Of a stretch of 64,000 nt of DNA, positions 55,939 through 64,000 are shown piece after piece. The position numbers and the translations under genes were made by a program. The notes under the pieces are model-generated. The model was not told the DNA's origin, did not search any database, and saw only the letters and a list, made by a program, of their open reading frames with translations. This DNA comes from Rhizobium sp. CFBP 8762 (GTDB lineage Bacteria; Pseudomonadota; Alphaproteobacteria; Rhizobiales; Rhizobiaceae). Numbering within the stretch: position 1 is the stretch's first letter; each line of letters starts with the position of its first letter. Location of the stretch: positions 236,643 through 300,642 of the forward strand of contig NZ_JACYUD010000006.1 of assembly GCF_014841565.1 (NCBI RefSeq), read 5' to 3'.

Positions 55939-56472
55939 TTACTTCTTCTTGCCTTCTTTGCGGACAATCCGCTCTTCGGCATACTTGACGCCCTTGCCCT
56001 TGTAGGGCTCCGGACCGCGATACTCGCGGATCTCAGCGGCTACTTGGCCGACCTGCTGTTTGTTGATGCCGGAAATAATGATTTCCGTTGGCTTCGGCAC
56101 AGCAATCGAGATGCCTTCAGGCGTCTGGTAAACGACGTCATGGCTGAAACCGAGAGCTAACTGAAGGTCCTTGCCCTTCAGAGTGGCGCGGTAACCGACG
56201 CCATTGATTTCGAGCTTCCGCTCGAAGCCGTCTTTAACACCCTTGAAGATGTTCTCTACCATGGTGCGAGACATGCCCCACTTGGAGCGAGCATCTTTGG
56301 ATTGGTCCGCTGGCGTGATAACAACTGTGTTATCTTCCATCTTGACCGAGACTTCGTCGTTAGCAACGAAGATGAGTTCGCCCTTGGGGCCCTTAGCCGT
56401 CACTTTTTGACCGTCGACAGTGGCCGTGACACCTGCAGGAACCTGAACGGGCTTTTTACCGATACGAGACAT
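55939..56472 (-). CDS. rplF: 50S ribosomal protein L6
   Basis: 177 residues beginning [14 protein letters not shown], with [22 protein letters not shown] in the centre and the C-terminal [14 protein letters not shown] signature. It sits near the factor-binding site of the 50S subunit. Confidence 0.97.
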   Translation of the reverse strand: MSRIGKKPVQVPAGVTATVDGQKVTAKGPKGELIFVANDEVSVKMEDNTVVITPADQSKDARSKWGMSRTMVENIFKGVKDGFERKLEINGVGYRATLKGKDLQLALGFSHDVVYQTPEGISIAVPKPTEIIISGINKQQVGQVAAEIREYRGPEPYKGKGVKYAEERIVRKEGKKK

Positions 56473-56513
56473 TGTTCAAACCTGTCTGTCCGTTATGGAG
56501 GCCTTGCGCTGTC

Positions 56514-56912
56514 TTAGAAGACAGAGCAAAGAACCTCACCACCAACATTCTGTTCACGTGCTTGGTGATCGGCCATCACGCCCTTCGGAGTCGAAAGGAT
56601 AGTGATACCGAGACCATTCGCGACCTGCGGAATAGACTTGACCGAGACATACACCCGGCGGCCTGGCTTCGAAACGCGGCCGATCTTGCGGATCACGGAA
56701 GCGCCTTCGTAGTACTTCAACTCAATGTTGATCTCCGACTTGCCATTGCCGAATTCAACTTCGGAATAGCCGCGGATATAGCCTTCAGCCTGCAAAACAT
56801 CGAGAACGCGTGCACGGAGCTTGGACGCAGGCGTCGAAACGGACGACTTGCGGCGCGCAGCACCATTGCGGATACGGGTGAGCATATCGCCCAGCGGATC
56901 AGTCATTGCCAT
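56514..56912 (-). CDS. rpsH: 30S ribosomal protein S8
   Basis: 132 residues beginning [14 protein letters not shown]; the C-terminal [30 protein letters not shown] is diagnostic. In E. coli S8 represses its own operon through an rRNA-like site; I did not identify such a site here. Confidence 0.97.
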   Translation of the reverse strand: MAMTDPLGDMLTRIRNGAARRKSSVSTPASKLRARVLDVLQAEGYIRGYSEVEFGNGKSEINIELKYYEGASVIRKIGRVSKPGRRVYVSVKSIPQVANGLGITILSTPKGVMADHQAREQNVGGEVLCSVF

Positions 56913-56924
56913 GTGCCCGTCTCC

Positions 56925-57230
56925 TTACCAGCTCGACTTGACCAGGCCCGGAATTTTTCCGAACGAGCCAAGTTCGCGAAGCGCGATACGCGACATCCGC
57001 AGTTTACGATAGAATGCACGTGGGCGACCGGTAACTTCACACCGATTGCGGATACGGGTCTTCGACCCGTCACGTGGCATTTCCGCGAGCTTCAGAGTGG
57101 CCTTGAAACGATCTTCGATCGGGAGGCTCTGGTTCTGAATGATTGCCTTCAGCGACGCTCTTTTCGAGGCCTGCTGGGAAACCAGTTTGCGGCGGCGCTT
57201 GTTCTTTTCAACTGCGCTCGTTTTCGCCAT
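56925..57230 (-). CDS. rpsN: 30S ribosomal protein S14 (zinc-free long form)
   Basis: 101 residues. The C-terminal [26 protein letters not shown] is S14. Only one Cys is present, so this is the zinc-independent version. Confidence 0.96.
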   Translation of the reverse strand: MAKTSAVEKNKRRRKLVSQQASKRASLKAIIQNQSLPIEDRFKATLKLAEMPRDGSKTRIRNRCEVTGRPRAFYRKLRMSRIALRELGSFGKIPGLVKSSW

Positions 57231-57264
57231 AACAGTTATCCTTCTTTACGCTTGCCGTTACGGA

Positions 57265-57822
57265 TTACTGGCGGAATGGGAAGTTGAGCTCTGTTAACAG
57301 AGCGCGTGCTTCGTCATCCGTTTTTGCCGTCGTGCAAACGATGATATCCATGCCCCACATCTGATCAACCTTATCATAGTTGATTTCTGGGAACACAATG
57401 TGCTCCTTGATACCCATGGCGAAGTTGCCACGACCATCAAAGCTCTTCGGATTCAATCCACGGAAATCGCGAACACGAGGAAGCGCGATATTCACGAGAC
57501 GATCCAAAAATTCATACATGCGAACGCCGCGCAGGGTAACCTTAGCGCCGATTGGCATATCTTCGCGAAGCTTGAAGCCAGCAATCGAGTTGCGAGCCCG
57601 CGTCACGACAGGCTTCTGACCGGCGATCGCAGCCAGATCAGCAGCAGCAATAGCAGGCTTCTTCGAGTCAGCAGTTGCTTCGCCAACACCCATATTGATC
57701 ACGATCTTGTCCAGACGCGGGATCTGCATGACGTTGTCGTAAGAAAACTTTTCCTGGAGAGCCGAACGAATACGCTCAACGTATTCCTTCTTCAAACGAG
57801 GCTCATAATTGGTATCAGCCAT
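57265..57822 (-). CDS. rplE: 50S ribosomal protein L5
   Basis: 185 residues with [36 protein letters not shown] and [19 protein letters not shown]. Binds 5S rRNA. It overlaps rplX by eight bases. Confidence 0.97.
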   Translation of the reverse strand: MADTNYEPRLKKEYVERIRSALQEKFSYDNVMQIPRLDKIVINMGVGEATADSKKPAIAAADLAAIAGQKPVVTRARNSIAGFKLREDMPIGAKVTLRGVRMYEFLDRLVNIALPRVRDFRGLNPKSFDGRGNFAMGIKEHIVFPEINYDKVDQMWGMDIIVCTTAKTDDEARALLTELNFPFRQ

Positions 57823-58126
57823 CGATCACTTCTCCCGAACGCTTGGCCACACGGACCTTCTTTCCATCTTCCAAAACACGGAACCCAACGCGTGTCGGCT
57901 TTCCGTCCTTACCGGCAACAGCAAGGTTGGACAAATGGATAGACGCTTCCTTGTTGACAATGCCGGCTTCCTGGCTCTGGGTCTGGCGCTGGTGACGCTT
58001 CACCATATTGACGCCACGCACAACAGCACGATCTTCCTTTGGCATTACCTGGATCACTTCGCCGGTACGACCCTTGTCCTTACCGGTAAGCACGACGACA
58101 CTGTCGCCTTTACGAATTTTTTGCAT
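57815..58126 (-). CDS. rplX: 50S ribosomal protein L24
   Basis: 103 residues, KOW motif [20 protein letters not shown] near the N-terminus. It is an assembly initiator of the 50S subunit. It overlaps rplE by eight bases. Confidence 0.96.
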   Translation of the reverse strand: MQKIRKGDSVVVLTGKDKGRTGEVIQVMPKEDRAVVRGVNMVKRHQRQTQSQEAGIVNKEASIHLSNLAVAGKDGKPTRVGFRVLEDGKKVRVAKRSGEVIDG

Positions 58127-58138
58127 GTCCGTTGGTCC

Positions 58139-58507
58139 TTACAGTACTTCTGGAGCCAGCGAAATAATCTTCATATGGTTCTTGGCGCGCAACTCGCGCG
58201 GAACCGGTCCAAAGATACGGGTGCCGATCGGCTCTTTTTTGTTATCGATCAGAACAGCGGCGTTATTATCGAAACGGATGACACTGCCATCAGCCCGACG
58301 AATGTCCTTCGCGGTACGAACCACGACGGCCTTCATAACGTCACCCTTCTTCACGCGGCCACGCGGAATGGCTTCCTTGATCGAAACGACAATAACGTCG
58401 CCCACGGAAGCGTATTTCCGCTTTGAGCCGCCCAGCACCTTGATGCACATGACACGACGTGCGCCGGAATTATCCGCCACGTCGAGGTTTGTTTGCATCT
58501 GAATCAT
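58139..58507 (-). CDS. rplN: 50S ribosomal protein L14
   Basis: 122 residues beginning [23 protein letters not shown], with [10 protein letters not shown] near the C-terminus. It is the first gene of the spc unit; 171 bases with a terminator separate it from rpsQ. Confidence 0.97.
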   Translation of the reverse strand: MIQMQTNLDVADNSGARRVMCIKVLGGSKRKYASVGDVIVVSIKEAIPRGRVKKGDVMKAVVVRTAKDIRRADGSVIRFDNNAAVLIDNKKEPIGTRIFGPVPRELRAKNHMKIISLAPEVL

Positions 58508-58577
58508 GTCAGGTCGCCTTTTTGTTGCTACCGAGCCGGTTGGGTCTGTACCCCCTCGCCCGGCGTTCTAAATAAGT

Positions 58578-58609
58578 GCAAAACAAAAGACGCTCAATTG
58601 TGAGCGTCT
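58578..58609 (-). terminator. intrinsic terminator between rpsQ (S10 unit) and rplN (spc unit)
   Basis: AGACGCTCA (58588-58596) and TGAGCGTCT (58601-58609) form a perfect 9-bp stem with loop ATTG. On the minus strand it is followed by TTTTGTTTTG. It lies 70 bases after the rpsQ stop, at the same boundary that separates the S10 and spc operons in E. coli. Confidence 0.8.
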
Positions 58610-58678
58610 CCTGCTTCAAGTCCGTGTTTCATACAGATTTTTCATCAAACCGCAAGGCCCGATGGAAATCTTCTGAAC

Positions 58679-58915
58679 TTATGCCTGGGCGATCACGACC
58701 GTCCAGCATTTATCCTTGGAAATTGGCGCACATTCCTCGATGGCTACGGCATCACCAACCTTAAACTGGTTGTTTTCATCGTGAGCCTTGTACTTCTTCG
58801 AGCGACGAACGGTCTTCTGAAAGATCGGGTGTGCGAATCGACGCTCGACGCGAACGACAACAGTCTTGTCATTCTTGTCGCTGACGACGACGCCCTGCAG
58901 AACGCGTTTCGGCAT
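58679..58915 (-). CDS. rpsQ: 30S ribosomal protein S17
   Basis: 78 residues with [23 protein letters not shown] and the C-terminal [19 protein letters not shown]. Last gene of the S10 unit. Confidence 0.96.
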   Translation of the reverse strand: MPKRVLQGVVVSDKNDKTVVVRVERRFAHPIFQKTVRRSKKYKAHDENNQFKVGDAVAIEECAPISKDKCWTVVIAQA

Positions 58916-58928
58916 ATTAATTGGTCCT

Positions 58929-59129
58929 TTAGGCCTTGGCTTCCGCCGCCTTCTGGCGGGCGATGGTTTTCACGCGCGCGACGTCACGACGGACCTCTTG
59001 GATACGCGAAGACTTTTCGAGCTGGCCGGTTGCCTTCTGGAAGCGCAGGTTGAACTGCTCCTTCTTCAACTTGGCAAGCTCTTCATTCAGCTGGTCGGCG
59101 CTCAATGCGCGAACGTCTGAGGCTTTCAT
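58929..59129 (-). CDS. rpmC: 50S ribosomal protein L29
   Basis: 66 residues, two-helix protein with [25 protein letters not shown]. It lies at the exit tunnel where trigger factor docks. Confidence 0.96.
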   Translation of the reverse strand: MKASDVRALSADQLNEELAKLKKEQFNLRFQKATGQLEKSSRIQEVRRDVARVKTIARQKAAEAKA

Positions 59130-59140
59130 GCTGTTTCTCC

Positions 59141-59554
59141 TTACTCTGCGATACGCTGCACGAAGCGCGTCTTAACAGAGAGCTTGGCAGCACCAAGACG
59201 AAGAGCCTCACGGGCTAGTTCTTCGCTGACGCCATCAATTTCAAACATGATACGGCCCGGCTTAACCTTGGCTGCCCAATACTCGACAGAACCCTTACCC
59301 TTACCCATACGGACTTCGGTAGGCTTTGCGGTGACTGGAACATCCGGGAAAATACGGATCCACACACGGCCGGCACGCTTCATGTGACGAGTGATCGCAC
59401 GACGTGCTGCTTCAATCTGGCGTGCATTGACGCGATCAGGCTCCTGAGCCTTCAAACCGAACTCGCCAAATGCGAGATCGGAACCGCCCTTTGCGATGCC
59501 CTTGATGCGGCCCTTAAACTGCTTCCGGTACTTCGTACGCTTCGGCTGCAACAT
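59141..59554 (-). CDS. rplP: 50S ribosomal protein L16
   Basis: 137 residues, beginning [18 protein letters not shown], with [26 protein letters not shown]. Needed for the A-site architecture. Confidence 0.97.
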   Translation of the reverse strand: MLQPKRTKYRKQFKGRIKGIAKGGSDLAFGEFGLKAQEPDRVNARQIEAARRAITRHMKRAGRVWIRIFPDVPVTAKPTEVRMGKGKGSVEYWAAKVKPGRIMFEIDGVSEELAREALRLGAAKLSVKTRFVQRIAE

Positions 59555-59588
59555 TTTCTTCTTCTCCGAACTGCTTGCCTAAGCGAAC

Positions 59589-60299
59589 TTAAGCGTTTTC
59601 ACGGCGACGGTTGCTGTTGCCGCCCTGAGCATCGCTCTCGGCTGCGCGACGTTCCGAAGCCATTGGATCGTGCTCAAGAATTTCGCCCTTGAAGATCCAG
59701 ACCTTGATGCCGCAAATACCGAACGCTGTTTCAGCTTCCGCCGTGCCGTAGTCGATGTCAGCGCGCAGCGTGTGCAATGGAACGCGGCCTTCACGATACC
59801 ATTCCGTACGCGCAATTTCCGCACCGCCAAGACGACCGCCGCAGGTGATCTTGATGCCTTCGGCGCCAAGACGCATTGCGGACTGAACGGCACGCTTCAT
59901 AGCGCGACGGAACGCGATACGACGCTCAAGCTGCTGCGCGATTGACTGGGCAACCAGCGTGGCATCCACTTCCGGCTTACGGACTTCAACAATGTTGAGG
60001 TGCGTCTCGGAATTGGTCATCTCGGACAGCTTCTTGCGGAGCTTCTCGATGTCTGCGCCCTTCTTGCCGATAATCAGGCCTGGACGAGCGGAGTGAATGG
60101 TCACGCGGCATTTCTTGTGTGGACGCTCAATGACGACCTTGGAAATACCAGCCTGCTTCAGCTCTCCCATCAGGTAGGCACGGATCTTCAGGTCTTCGTG
60201 AAGAAGCTGGCCGTACTCAGCATTGTCGGCGAACCAACGGCTGTCCCAGGTACGGTTAATGCCGAGGCGGAAACCGATTGGATTGATCTTCTGACCCAT
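59589..60299 (-). CDS. rpsC: 30S ribosomal protein S3
   Basis: 236 residues. [24 protein letters not shown] at the start, a KH domain with [16 protein letters not shown], and a C-terminal tail ending [11 protein letters not shown]. Overlaps rplV by one base. Confidence 0.97.
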   Translation of the reverse strand: MGQKINPIGFRLGINRTWDSRWFADNAEYGQLLHEDLKIRAYLMGELKQAGISKVVIERPHKKCRVTIHSARPGLIIGKKGADIEKLRKKLSEMTNSETHLNIVEVRKPEVDATLVAQSIAQQLERRIAFRRAMKRAVQSAMRLGAEGIKITCGGRLGGAEIARTEWYREGRVPLHTLRADIDYGTAEAETAFGICGIKVWIFKGEILEHDPMASERRAAESDAQGGNSNRRRENA

Positions 60300-60688
60300 T
60301 ATGCGGCCTCCCCTTGCGCTTCAACTTCACGAACGACGATCGTCAAGTGCGAGAACGGCTTCTCGATGCGCGATGCGCGACCACGACCACGAGCGTGGAA
60401 ACGCTTCATGGTGATGGACCGTCCAACATACGCCTCTGCAACAACCAGCGCGTCCACATCCAGATCATGGTTGTTTTCCGCGTTGGCAATTGCCGATTCG
60501 AGAGTCTTGCGAACCGTGCCAGCGATACGCTTGCGGGAGAACTCAAGTTCTGCCAGTGCACGCTCCACCTTCTTGCCGCGGATCAAAGCCGCGACAAGGT
60601 TGAGCTTTTGAGGGCTGACGCGGATCGTGCGCGCAATTGCTTGCGCCTCGTTATCCTTCAGCCGACGTTCGGCTTTTGCCTTACCCAT
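60299..60688 (-). CDS. rplV: 50S ribosomal protein L22
   Basis: 129 residues; [26 protein letters not shown] and the C-terminal [17 protein letters not shown]. The extended hairpin reaches into the exit tunnel and is a site of macrolide-resistance changes. Confidence 0.97.
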   Translation of the reverse strand: MGKAKAERRLKDNEAQAIARTIRVSPQKLNLVAALIRGKKVERALAELEFSRKRIAGTVRKTLESAIANAENNHDLDVDALVVAEAYVGRSITMKRFHARGRGRASRIEKPFSHLTIVVREVEAQGEAA

Positions 60689-60690
60689 CG

Positions 60691-60969
60691 TTACTTCCTC
60701 TTTGCCTTCTTGTCCGCACCATGACCATAATAGGTCCGGGTCGGAGAGAATTCACCGAACTTGTGTCCAACCATATCCTCGGAAACGGAAACCGGGATGT
60801 GCTTGCTACCGTTGTAAACACCGAATGTGAGTCCGACGAACTGAGGAAGAATGGTGGAGCGACGGCTCCACATCTTGATCACTTCGTTACGACCACCTTC
60901 GCGAACCTTCTCAGCTTTCTTGAGAAGATAGCCGTCAACAAACGGACCTTTCCATACTGAACGAGCCAC
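60691..60969 (-). CDS. rpsS: 30S ribosomal protein S19
   Basis: 92 residues beginning [40 protein letters not shown] and [21 protein letters not shown] are diagnostic. Two bases before rplV. Confidence 0.97.
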   Translation of the reverse strand: MARSVWKGPFVDGYLLKKAEKVREGGRNEVIKMWSRRSTILPQFVGLTFGVYNGSKHIPVSVSEDMVGHKFGEFSPTRTYYGHGADKKAKRK

Positions 60970-60984
60970 TTGAGACTTCCTCTC

Positions 60985-61821
60985 TTACTTCTTGCGCTGA
61001 TGACGCGAGCGCATGATGAATTTGTCGGTCGCCTTGTTGGAGCGAGTCCGCTTACCCTTGGTGGGTTTACCCCACGGAGTTACCGGATGACGACCACCAG
61101 ACGTACGACCTTCACCACCACCATGCGGGTGATCAACCGGGTTCATAACGACACCACGAACGTGAGGACGCTTGCCGCGCCAGCGAGAACGACCCGCCTT
61201 ACCATCGTTGATGTTGCCATGATCGGCGTTCGATACAGCACCAATGCTTGCAAGGCAAGAGCCGTGCACCAGACGCTGTTCACCAGACGTCAGACGCAGA
61301 ATTGCCATGCCCTGATCGCGACCGACCAGCTGGGCGTATGTGCCAGCGGAACGAGCCATCTGTCCACCCTTGCCAGGCTTCATTTCCACATTGTGGATGA
61401 TCGAGCCGACCGGAATGTACTGCAGCGGCATCGTGTTGCCTGGCTTGACGTCAACTGCCTTTTCGGAGGCGATGACCTTGTCGCCTGCAGCCAAACGCTG
61501 AGGCGCCAAGATGTAGGCCTGCTCACCATCAGCATAGGAGATGAGAGCGATAAACGCAGTACGGTTGGGGTCATACTCAAGACGCTGAACCGTGCCTTCG
61601 ACTTCAAACTTGCGACGCTTGAAATCAACGAGACGATAGGTGCGCTTGTGACCGCCACCCTGGAAGCGTACGGTGACGCGACCAAGGTTGTTACGACCAC
61701 CCTTTGACGACAGACCCTGTGTCAAAGCCTTGACAGGCTTGCCCTTGTAGAGGCCAGACCGGTCTACGATCACCAGCTGACGCTGGCTCGGGGTGATCGG
61801 ATTGAAACTTTTCAATGCCAT
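60985..61821 (-). CDS. rplB: 50S ribosomal protein L2
   Basis: 278 residues. The C-terminal [34 protein letters not shown] region holds the conserved His near the peptidyl-transferase centre. Confidence 0.97.
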   Translation of the reverse strand: MALKSFNPITPSQRQLVIVDRSGLYKGKPVKALTQGLSSKGGRNNLGRVTVRFQGGGHKRTYRLVDFKRRKFEVEGTVQRLEYDPNRTAFIALISYADGEQAYILAPQRLAAGDKVIASEKAVDVKPGNTMPLQYIPVGSIIHNVEMKPGKGGQMARSAGTYAQLVGRDQGMAILRLTSGEQRLVHGSCLASIGAVSNADHGNINDGKAGRSRWRGKRPHVRGVVMNPVDHPHGGGEGRTSGGRHPVTPWGKPTKGKRTRSNKATDKFIMRSRHQRKK

Positions 61822-61865
61822 TTTCTTGTTCCCTTTTGGGTGTTTTACCCGACTGGGCCTAACCT

Positions 61866-62159
61866 TTAGAGTCCGGTGGAAATGTCGATAGTCTGACCGT
61901 CAGCCAATGTGACGATAGCCTTCTTGACATCCCGCTGACGACCGGCGAAGCCACGGAAACGCTTCAGTTTGCCCTTACGTAGCAGAGTGTTAACAGCCTT
62001 AACTTTAACACCGAACAGTGCTTCAATGGCGGCCTTGATTTCGGGCTTGGAAGCACCCTTGGCAACATTGAAGACAACCTGGTTCTGCTCGGAAACAAGT
62101 GTCGACTTTTCAGTGATCGATGGTGACAAGATCACGTCGTAGTGGCGAAGATCAGTCAT
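61866..62159 (-). CDS. rplW: 50S ribosomal protein L23
   Basis: 97 residues; [19 protein letters not shown] and the loop [28 protein letters not shown]. It is the docking site for SRP and trigger factor. Overlaps rplD by four bases. Confidence 0.97.
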   Translation of the reverse strand: MTDLRHYDVILSPSITEKSTLVSEQNQVVFNVAKGASKPEIKAAIEALFGVKVKAVNTLLRKGKLKRFRGFAGRQRDVKKAIVTLADGQTIDISTGL

Positions 62160-62776
62160 TTGAACCGCTCCTCAAGAGCTTCGACAGCATCCTTGGAAAG
62201 GATAAGCTTTCCACGGCGCAAAATGTCGTAAACGTTGATACCCTGAATCGGCAGAACATCGATGTTCGGAATGTTCTGGGCAGCAAGCTTGAAGTTGCTA
62301 TCCAGTTCCGCACCGCCGATGAACAGAGCATTGGTAATGCCAAGGCCGGACAAGGTGCCAGTCAGCAATTTCGTCTTGGCTTCATTGGCAACAAGCTGGT
62401 CCACAATGATCAAATCTTCTGAACGAAGCTTGGAGGACAGCGCATGACGCAAAGCCAATGCGCGCACCTTCTTCGGCAGATCATGAGCGTGGCTGCGAGC
62501 AACCGGACCATGAGCGCGACCACCACCACGGAACTGAGGTGCACGGGCGGAGTGGTGACGAGCGCGGCCCGTTCCCTTCTGCTTATACATCTTTGCGCCG
62601 GTGCGAGCAACTTCCGAGCGGCTCTTGGTCTTGTGTGTGCCCTGCTGCTTCTTGGCGAGCTGCCAACGAACCATGCGGGCGAGAATGTCTTCACGAGGCT
62701 CGAGGCCGAAAATGGTATCGGAGAGCGAAACCTTTCCGGCGTCTTTCCCCTCGAGGGTTGTGACGGTGAGATCCAT
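62156..62776 (-). CDS. rplD: 50S ribosomal protein L4
   Basis: 206 residues. The long loop [30 protein letters not shown] extends to the exit tunnel. In E. coli L4 autoregulates the S10 operon; I see no equivalent leader here. Overlaps rplC by one base. Confidence 0.97.
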   Translation of the reverse strand: MDLTVTTLEGKDAGKVSLSDTIFGLEPREDILARMVRWQLAKKQQGTHKTKSRSEVARTGAKMYKQKGTGRARHHSARAPQFRGGGRAHGPVARSHAHDLPKKVRALALRHALSSKLRSEDLIIVDQLVANEAKTKLLTGTLSGLGITNALFIGGAELDSNFKLAAQNIPNIDVLPIQGINVYDILRRGKLILSKDAVEALEERFK

Positions 62777-63471
62777 TATTCGGCTCCCTCATTCGATGCT
62801 GCACGAATACCGGCGGGACGCGGAGCGTTGTCCGGTACATTCGCCTTGACGGCGTCACGAACAACGATCCAGGCACCCTTGGAACCGGGCACTGCACCCT
62901 TTACCAGAATGAGGCCACGATTTTCATCCGTGGAAACAACTTCAAGGTTCTGGGTTGTGATGCGTGTCTGGCCCATGTGACCAGCCATCTTCTTACCCTT
63001 GAACACCTTGCCGGGATCCTGGCGCTGACCAGTCGAACCGTGCGAACGGTGCGATACTGAGTTACCGTGCGTCGCACGACCACCGCCAAAGTTATGACGC
63101 TTCATAACACCGGCGAAACCCTTACCGATTGTCGTACCCGTCACGTCGACCAGCTGGCCGGCGATGAAGTGAGCGACCGTAATTTCAGCACCAACGTCAA
63201 TCATGTTGTCCGCCGATACGCGGAACTCGACAACCTTGGCCTTCGGCTCAACGTTTGCGGCAGCGAAGTGGCCACGCAACGCGCTGGACGTGTTCTTTAC
63301 CTTGGAACGACCAACGCCGAGCTGTACCGCCGTGTAGCCATTCTTATCTTCTGTGCGCTGAGCTACCACCTGGCAGTTTTCCAGCCGCAACACTGTTACA
63401 GGGATATGCTCGCCAGCGTCGTTATAGACGCGCGTCATACCCAACTTTTGTGCAATCACACCTGAACGCAT
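62776..63471 (-). CDS. rplC: 50S ribosomal protein L3
   Basis: 231 residues beginning [27 protein letters not shown]; the conserved [38 protein letters not shown] region approaches the peptidyl-transferase centre. It lies 28 bases after rpsJ. Confidence 0.97.
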   Translation of the reverse strand: MRSGVIAQKLGMTRVYNDAGEHIPVTVLRLENCQVVAQRTEDKNGYTAVQLGVGRSKVKNTSSALRGHFAAANVEPKAKVVEFRVSADNMIDVGAEITVAHFIAGQLVDVTGTTIGKGFAGVMKRHNFGGGRATHGNSVSHRSHGSTGQRQDPGKVFKGKKMAGHMGQTRITTQNLEVVSTDENRGLILVKGAVPGSKGAWIVVRDAVKANVPDNAPRPAGIRAASNEGAE

Positions 63472-63499
63472 CGGTTCATCCTTCCCCTAAGGCGGCGCC

Positions 63500-63808
63500 T
63501 TAAAGCTTGATTTCCACGTCAACACCAGCGGCCAGATCGAGCTTCATCAGCGCGTCTACGGTCTGTGGCGTCGGGTCAACGATGTCGAGGAGACGCTTGT
63601 GCGTCCGCATCTCGAACTGTTCGCGGCTCTTCTTGTCGACGTGCGGCGACCGGTTAACCGTGAATTTTTCAATCCGGGTTGGCAGCGGCACTGGCCCACG
63701 CACACTGGCACCGGTGCGCTTGGCCGTCGACACGATTTCGCGCGTGGAGGCATCGAGGATCCGGTGGTCAAACGCCTTGAGGCGGATGCGGATATTCTGG
63801 CCGTTCAT
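63500..63808 (-). CDS. rpsJ: 30S ribosomal protein S10
   Basis: 102 residues beginning [18 protein letters not shown], ending [10 protein letters not shown]; also the NusE component of antitermination. I chose ATG 63808; the frame is open to 63859. First gene of the S10 unit, 123 bases after tuf. Confidence 0.97.
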
Positions 63809-63931
63809 TCGACTTGTCCTTATTATTGTTCCTGTGTGAACCAAAGTTCGTTCACACATGTCACTAGTCTGTCACTCAATCATGAGTCGGTGGGCGCTGA
63901 TACCAGCCCCCACCCCTCAATACAAGAGCGA

Positions 63932-64000
63932 TTACTCGACGATGGATGCCACGATGCCGGCGCCGACGGTACGGCCACCTTCACGGATCGCGAAGCGCAG
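63932..64000 (-). CDS. tuf: elongation factor Tu, C-terminal end (cut by window edge)
   Basis: Only the last 22 residues are visible: RFAIREGGRTVGAGIVASIVE, the invariant EF-Tu C-terminus. The gene reads in from the right edge. Its place directly upstream of rpsJ fits the str-S10 order. Confidence 0.95.
   Translation of the reverse strand: MRFAIREGGRTVGAGIVASIVE

Overview
The window is chromosomal DNA from an alphaproteobacterium, most probably a member of the Hyphomicrobiales (Rhizobiales). The evidence is the close match in style to rhizobial proteins (BluB, CobT, the long-tailed UvrB, the OmpA-type coiled-coil protein, DUF982 proteins), short rhizobial-type intergenic palindromes, an alpha operon without rpsD, and many GTG or TTG starts. 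I cannot resolve the genus. I see no insertion sequence, prophage, CRISPR array or obvious foreign island: this is core genome.

Layout. 1-201 is the 5' part of bluB. 341-6177 holds an LTA-synthase-like sulfatase-fold membrane enzyme, a DUF971 protein and molybdenum-cofactor genes (moaA, a DMT exporter, mobA, mobB). 6224-8446 is a large envelope protein with an OmpA domain. 8715-11266 is a polar amino-acid ABC transporter (binding protein and two permeases, no ATPase). 11309-16442 holds a methyltransferase, a beta-hydroxyacid dehydrogenase, an Lrp regulator, a uracil-DNA glycosylase-like protein, a thermonuclease-like protein and a histidine kinase. 16439-20085 holds a NUDIX hydrolase, dgkA, cobT and cobS (divergent), a DUF1289 protein and a retropepsin-like protease. 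20082-26212 holds an ABC-2 exporter, an extensin-like lipoprotein and uvrB. 26381-29403 holds a Fur/Zur-like regulator, gamma-carbonic anhydrase, heme oxygenase, dusA and a cold-shock gene. After an 887-bp gap comes the B12-dependent ribonucleotide reductase (30291-34070) with a pair of NrdR-like boxes, then nhaA and several small proteins, tRNA-Leu(GAG), lipB, and the formaldehyde detoxification genes adhC and fghA.

41817-42216 is the regulatory highlight: a guanidine-II (mini-ykkC) riboswitch, two small hairpins each with an ACGA loop, in front of a Gdx/SugE-type guanidinium exporter. From 42278 to 49224 a seven-gene minus-strand run follows (degP-like, rarA, benE, crcB, an RluA-type pseudouridine synthase, a HAD phosphatase, an ATP12 chaperone). 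From 49363 to the end lies the complete S10-spc-alpha ribosomal protein supercluster on the minus strand, from the tuf 3' end to rplQ, including secY, adk and rpoA. An intrinsic terminator lies exactly at the S10/spc boundary.

Functional links. BluB, CobT and CobS are late cobalamin steps (lower ligand and nucleotide loop), and the ribonucleotide reductase consumes that cofactor. moaA-mobA-mobB make Moco and its guanine dinucleotide form. adhC and fghA form the glutathione-linked formaldehyde pathway. I did not find a wholly new multi-gene system. The best leads are the riboswitch with its extra downstream hairpin, the NrdR box pair, the in-frame 12-bp repeats in moaA, and the dispersed palindromes.
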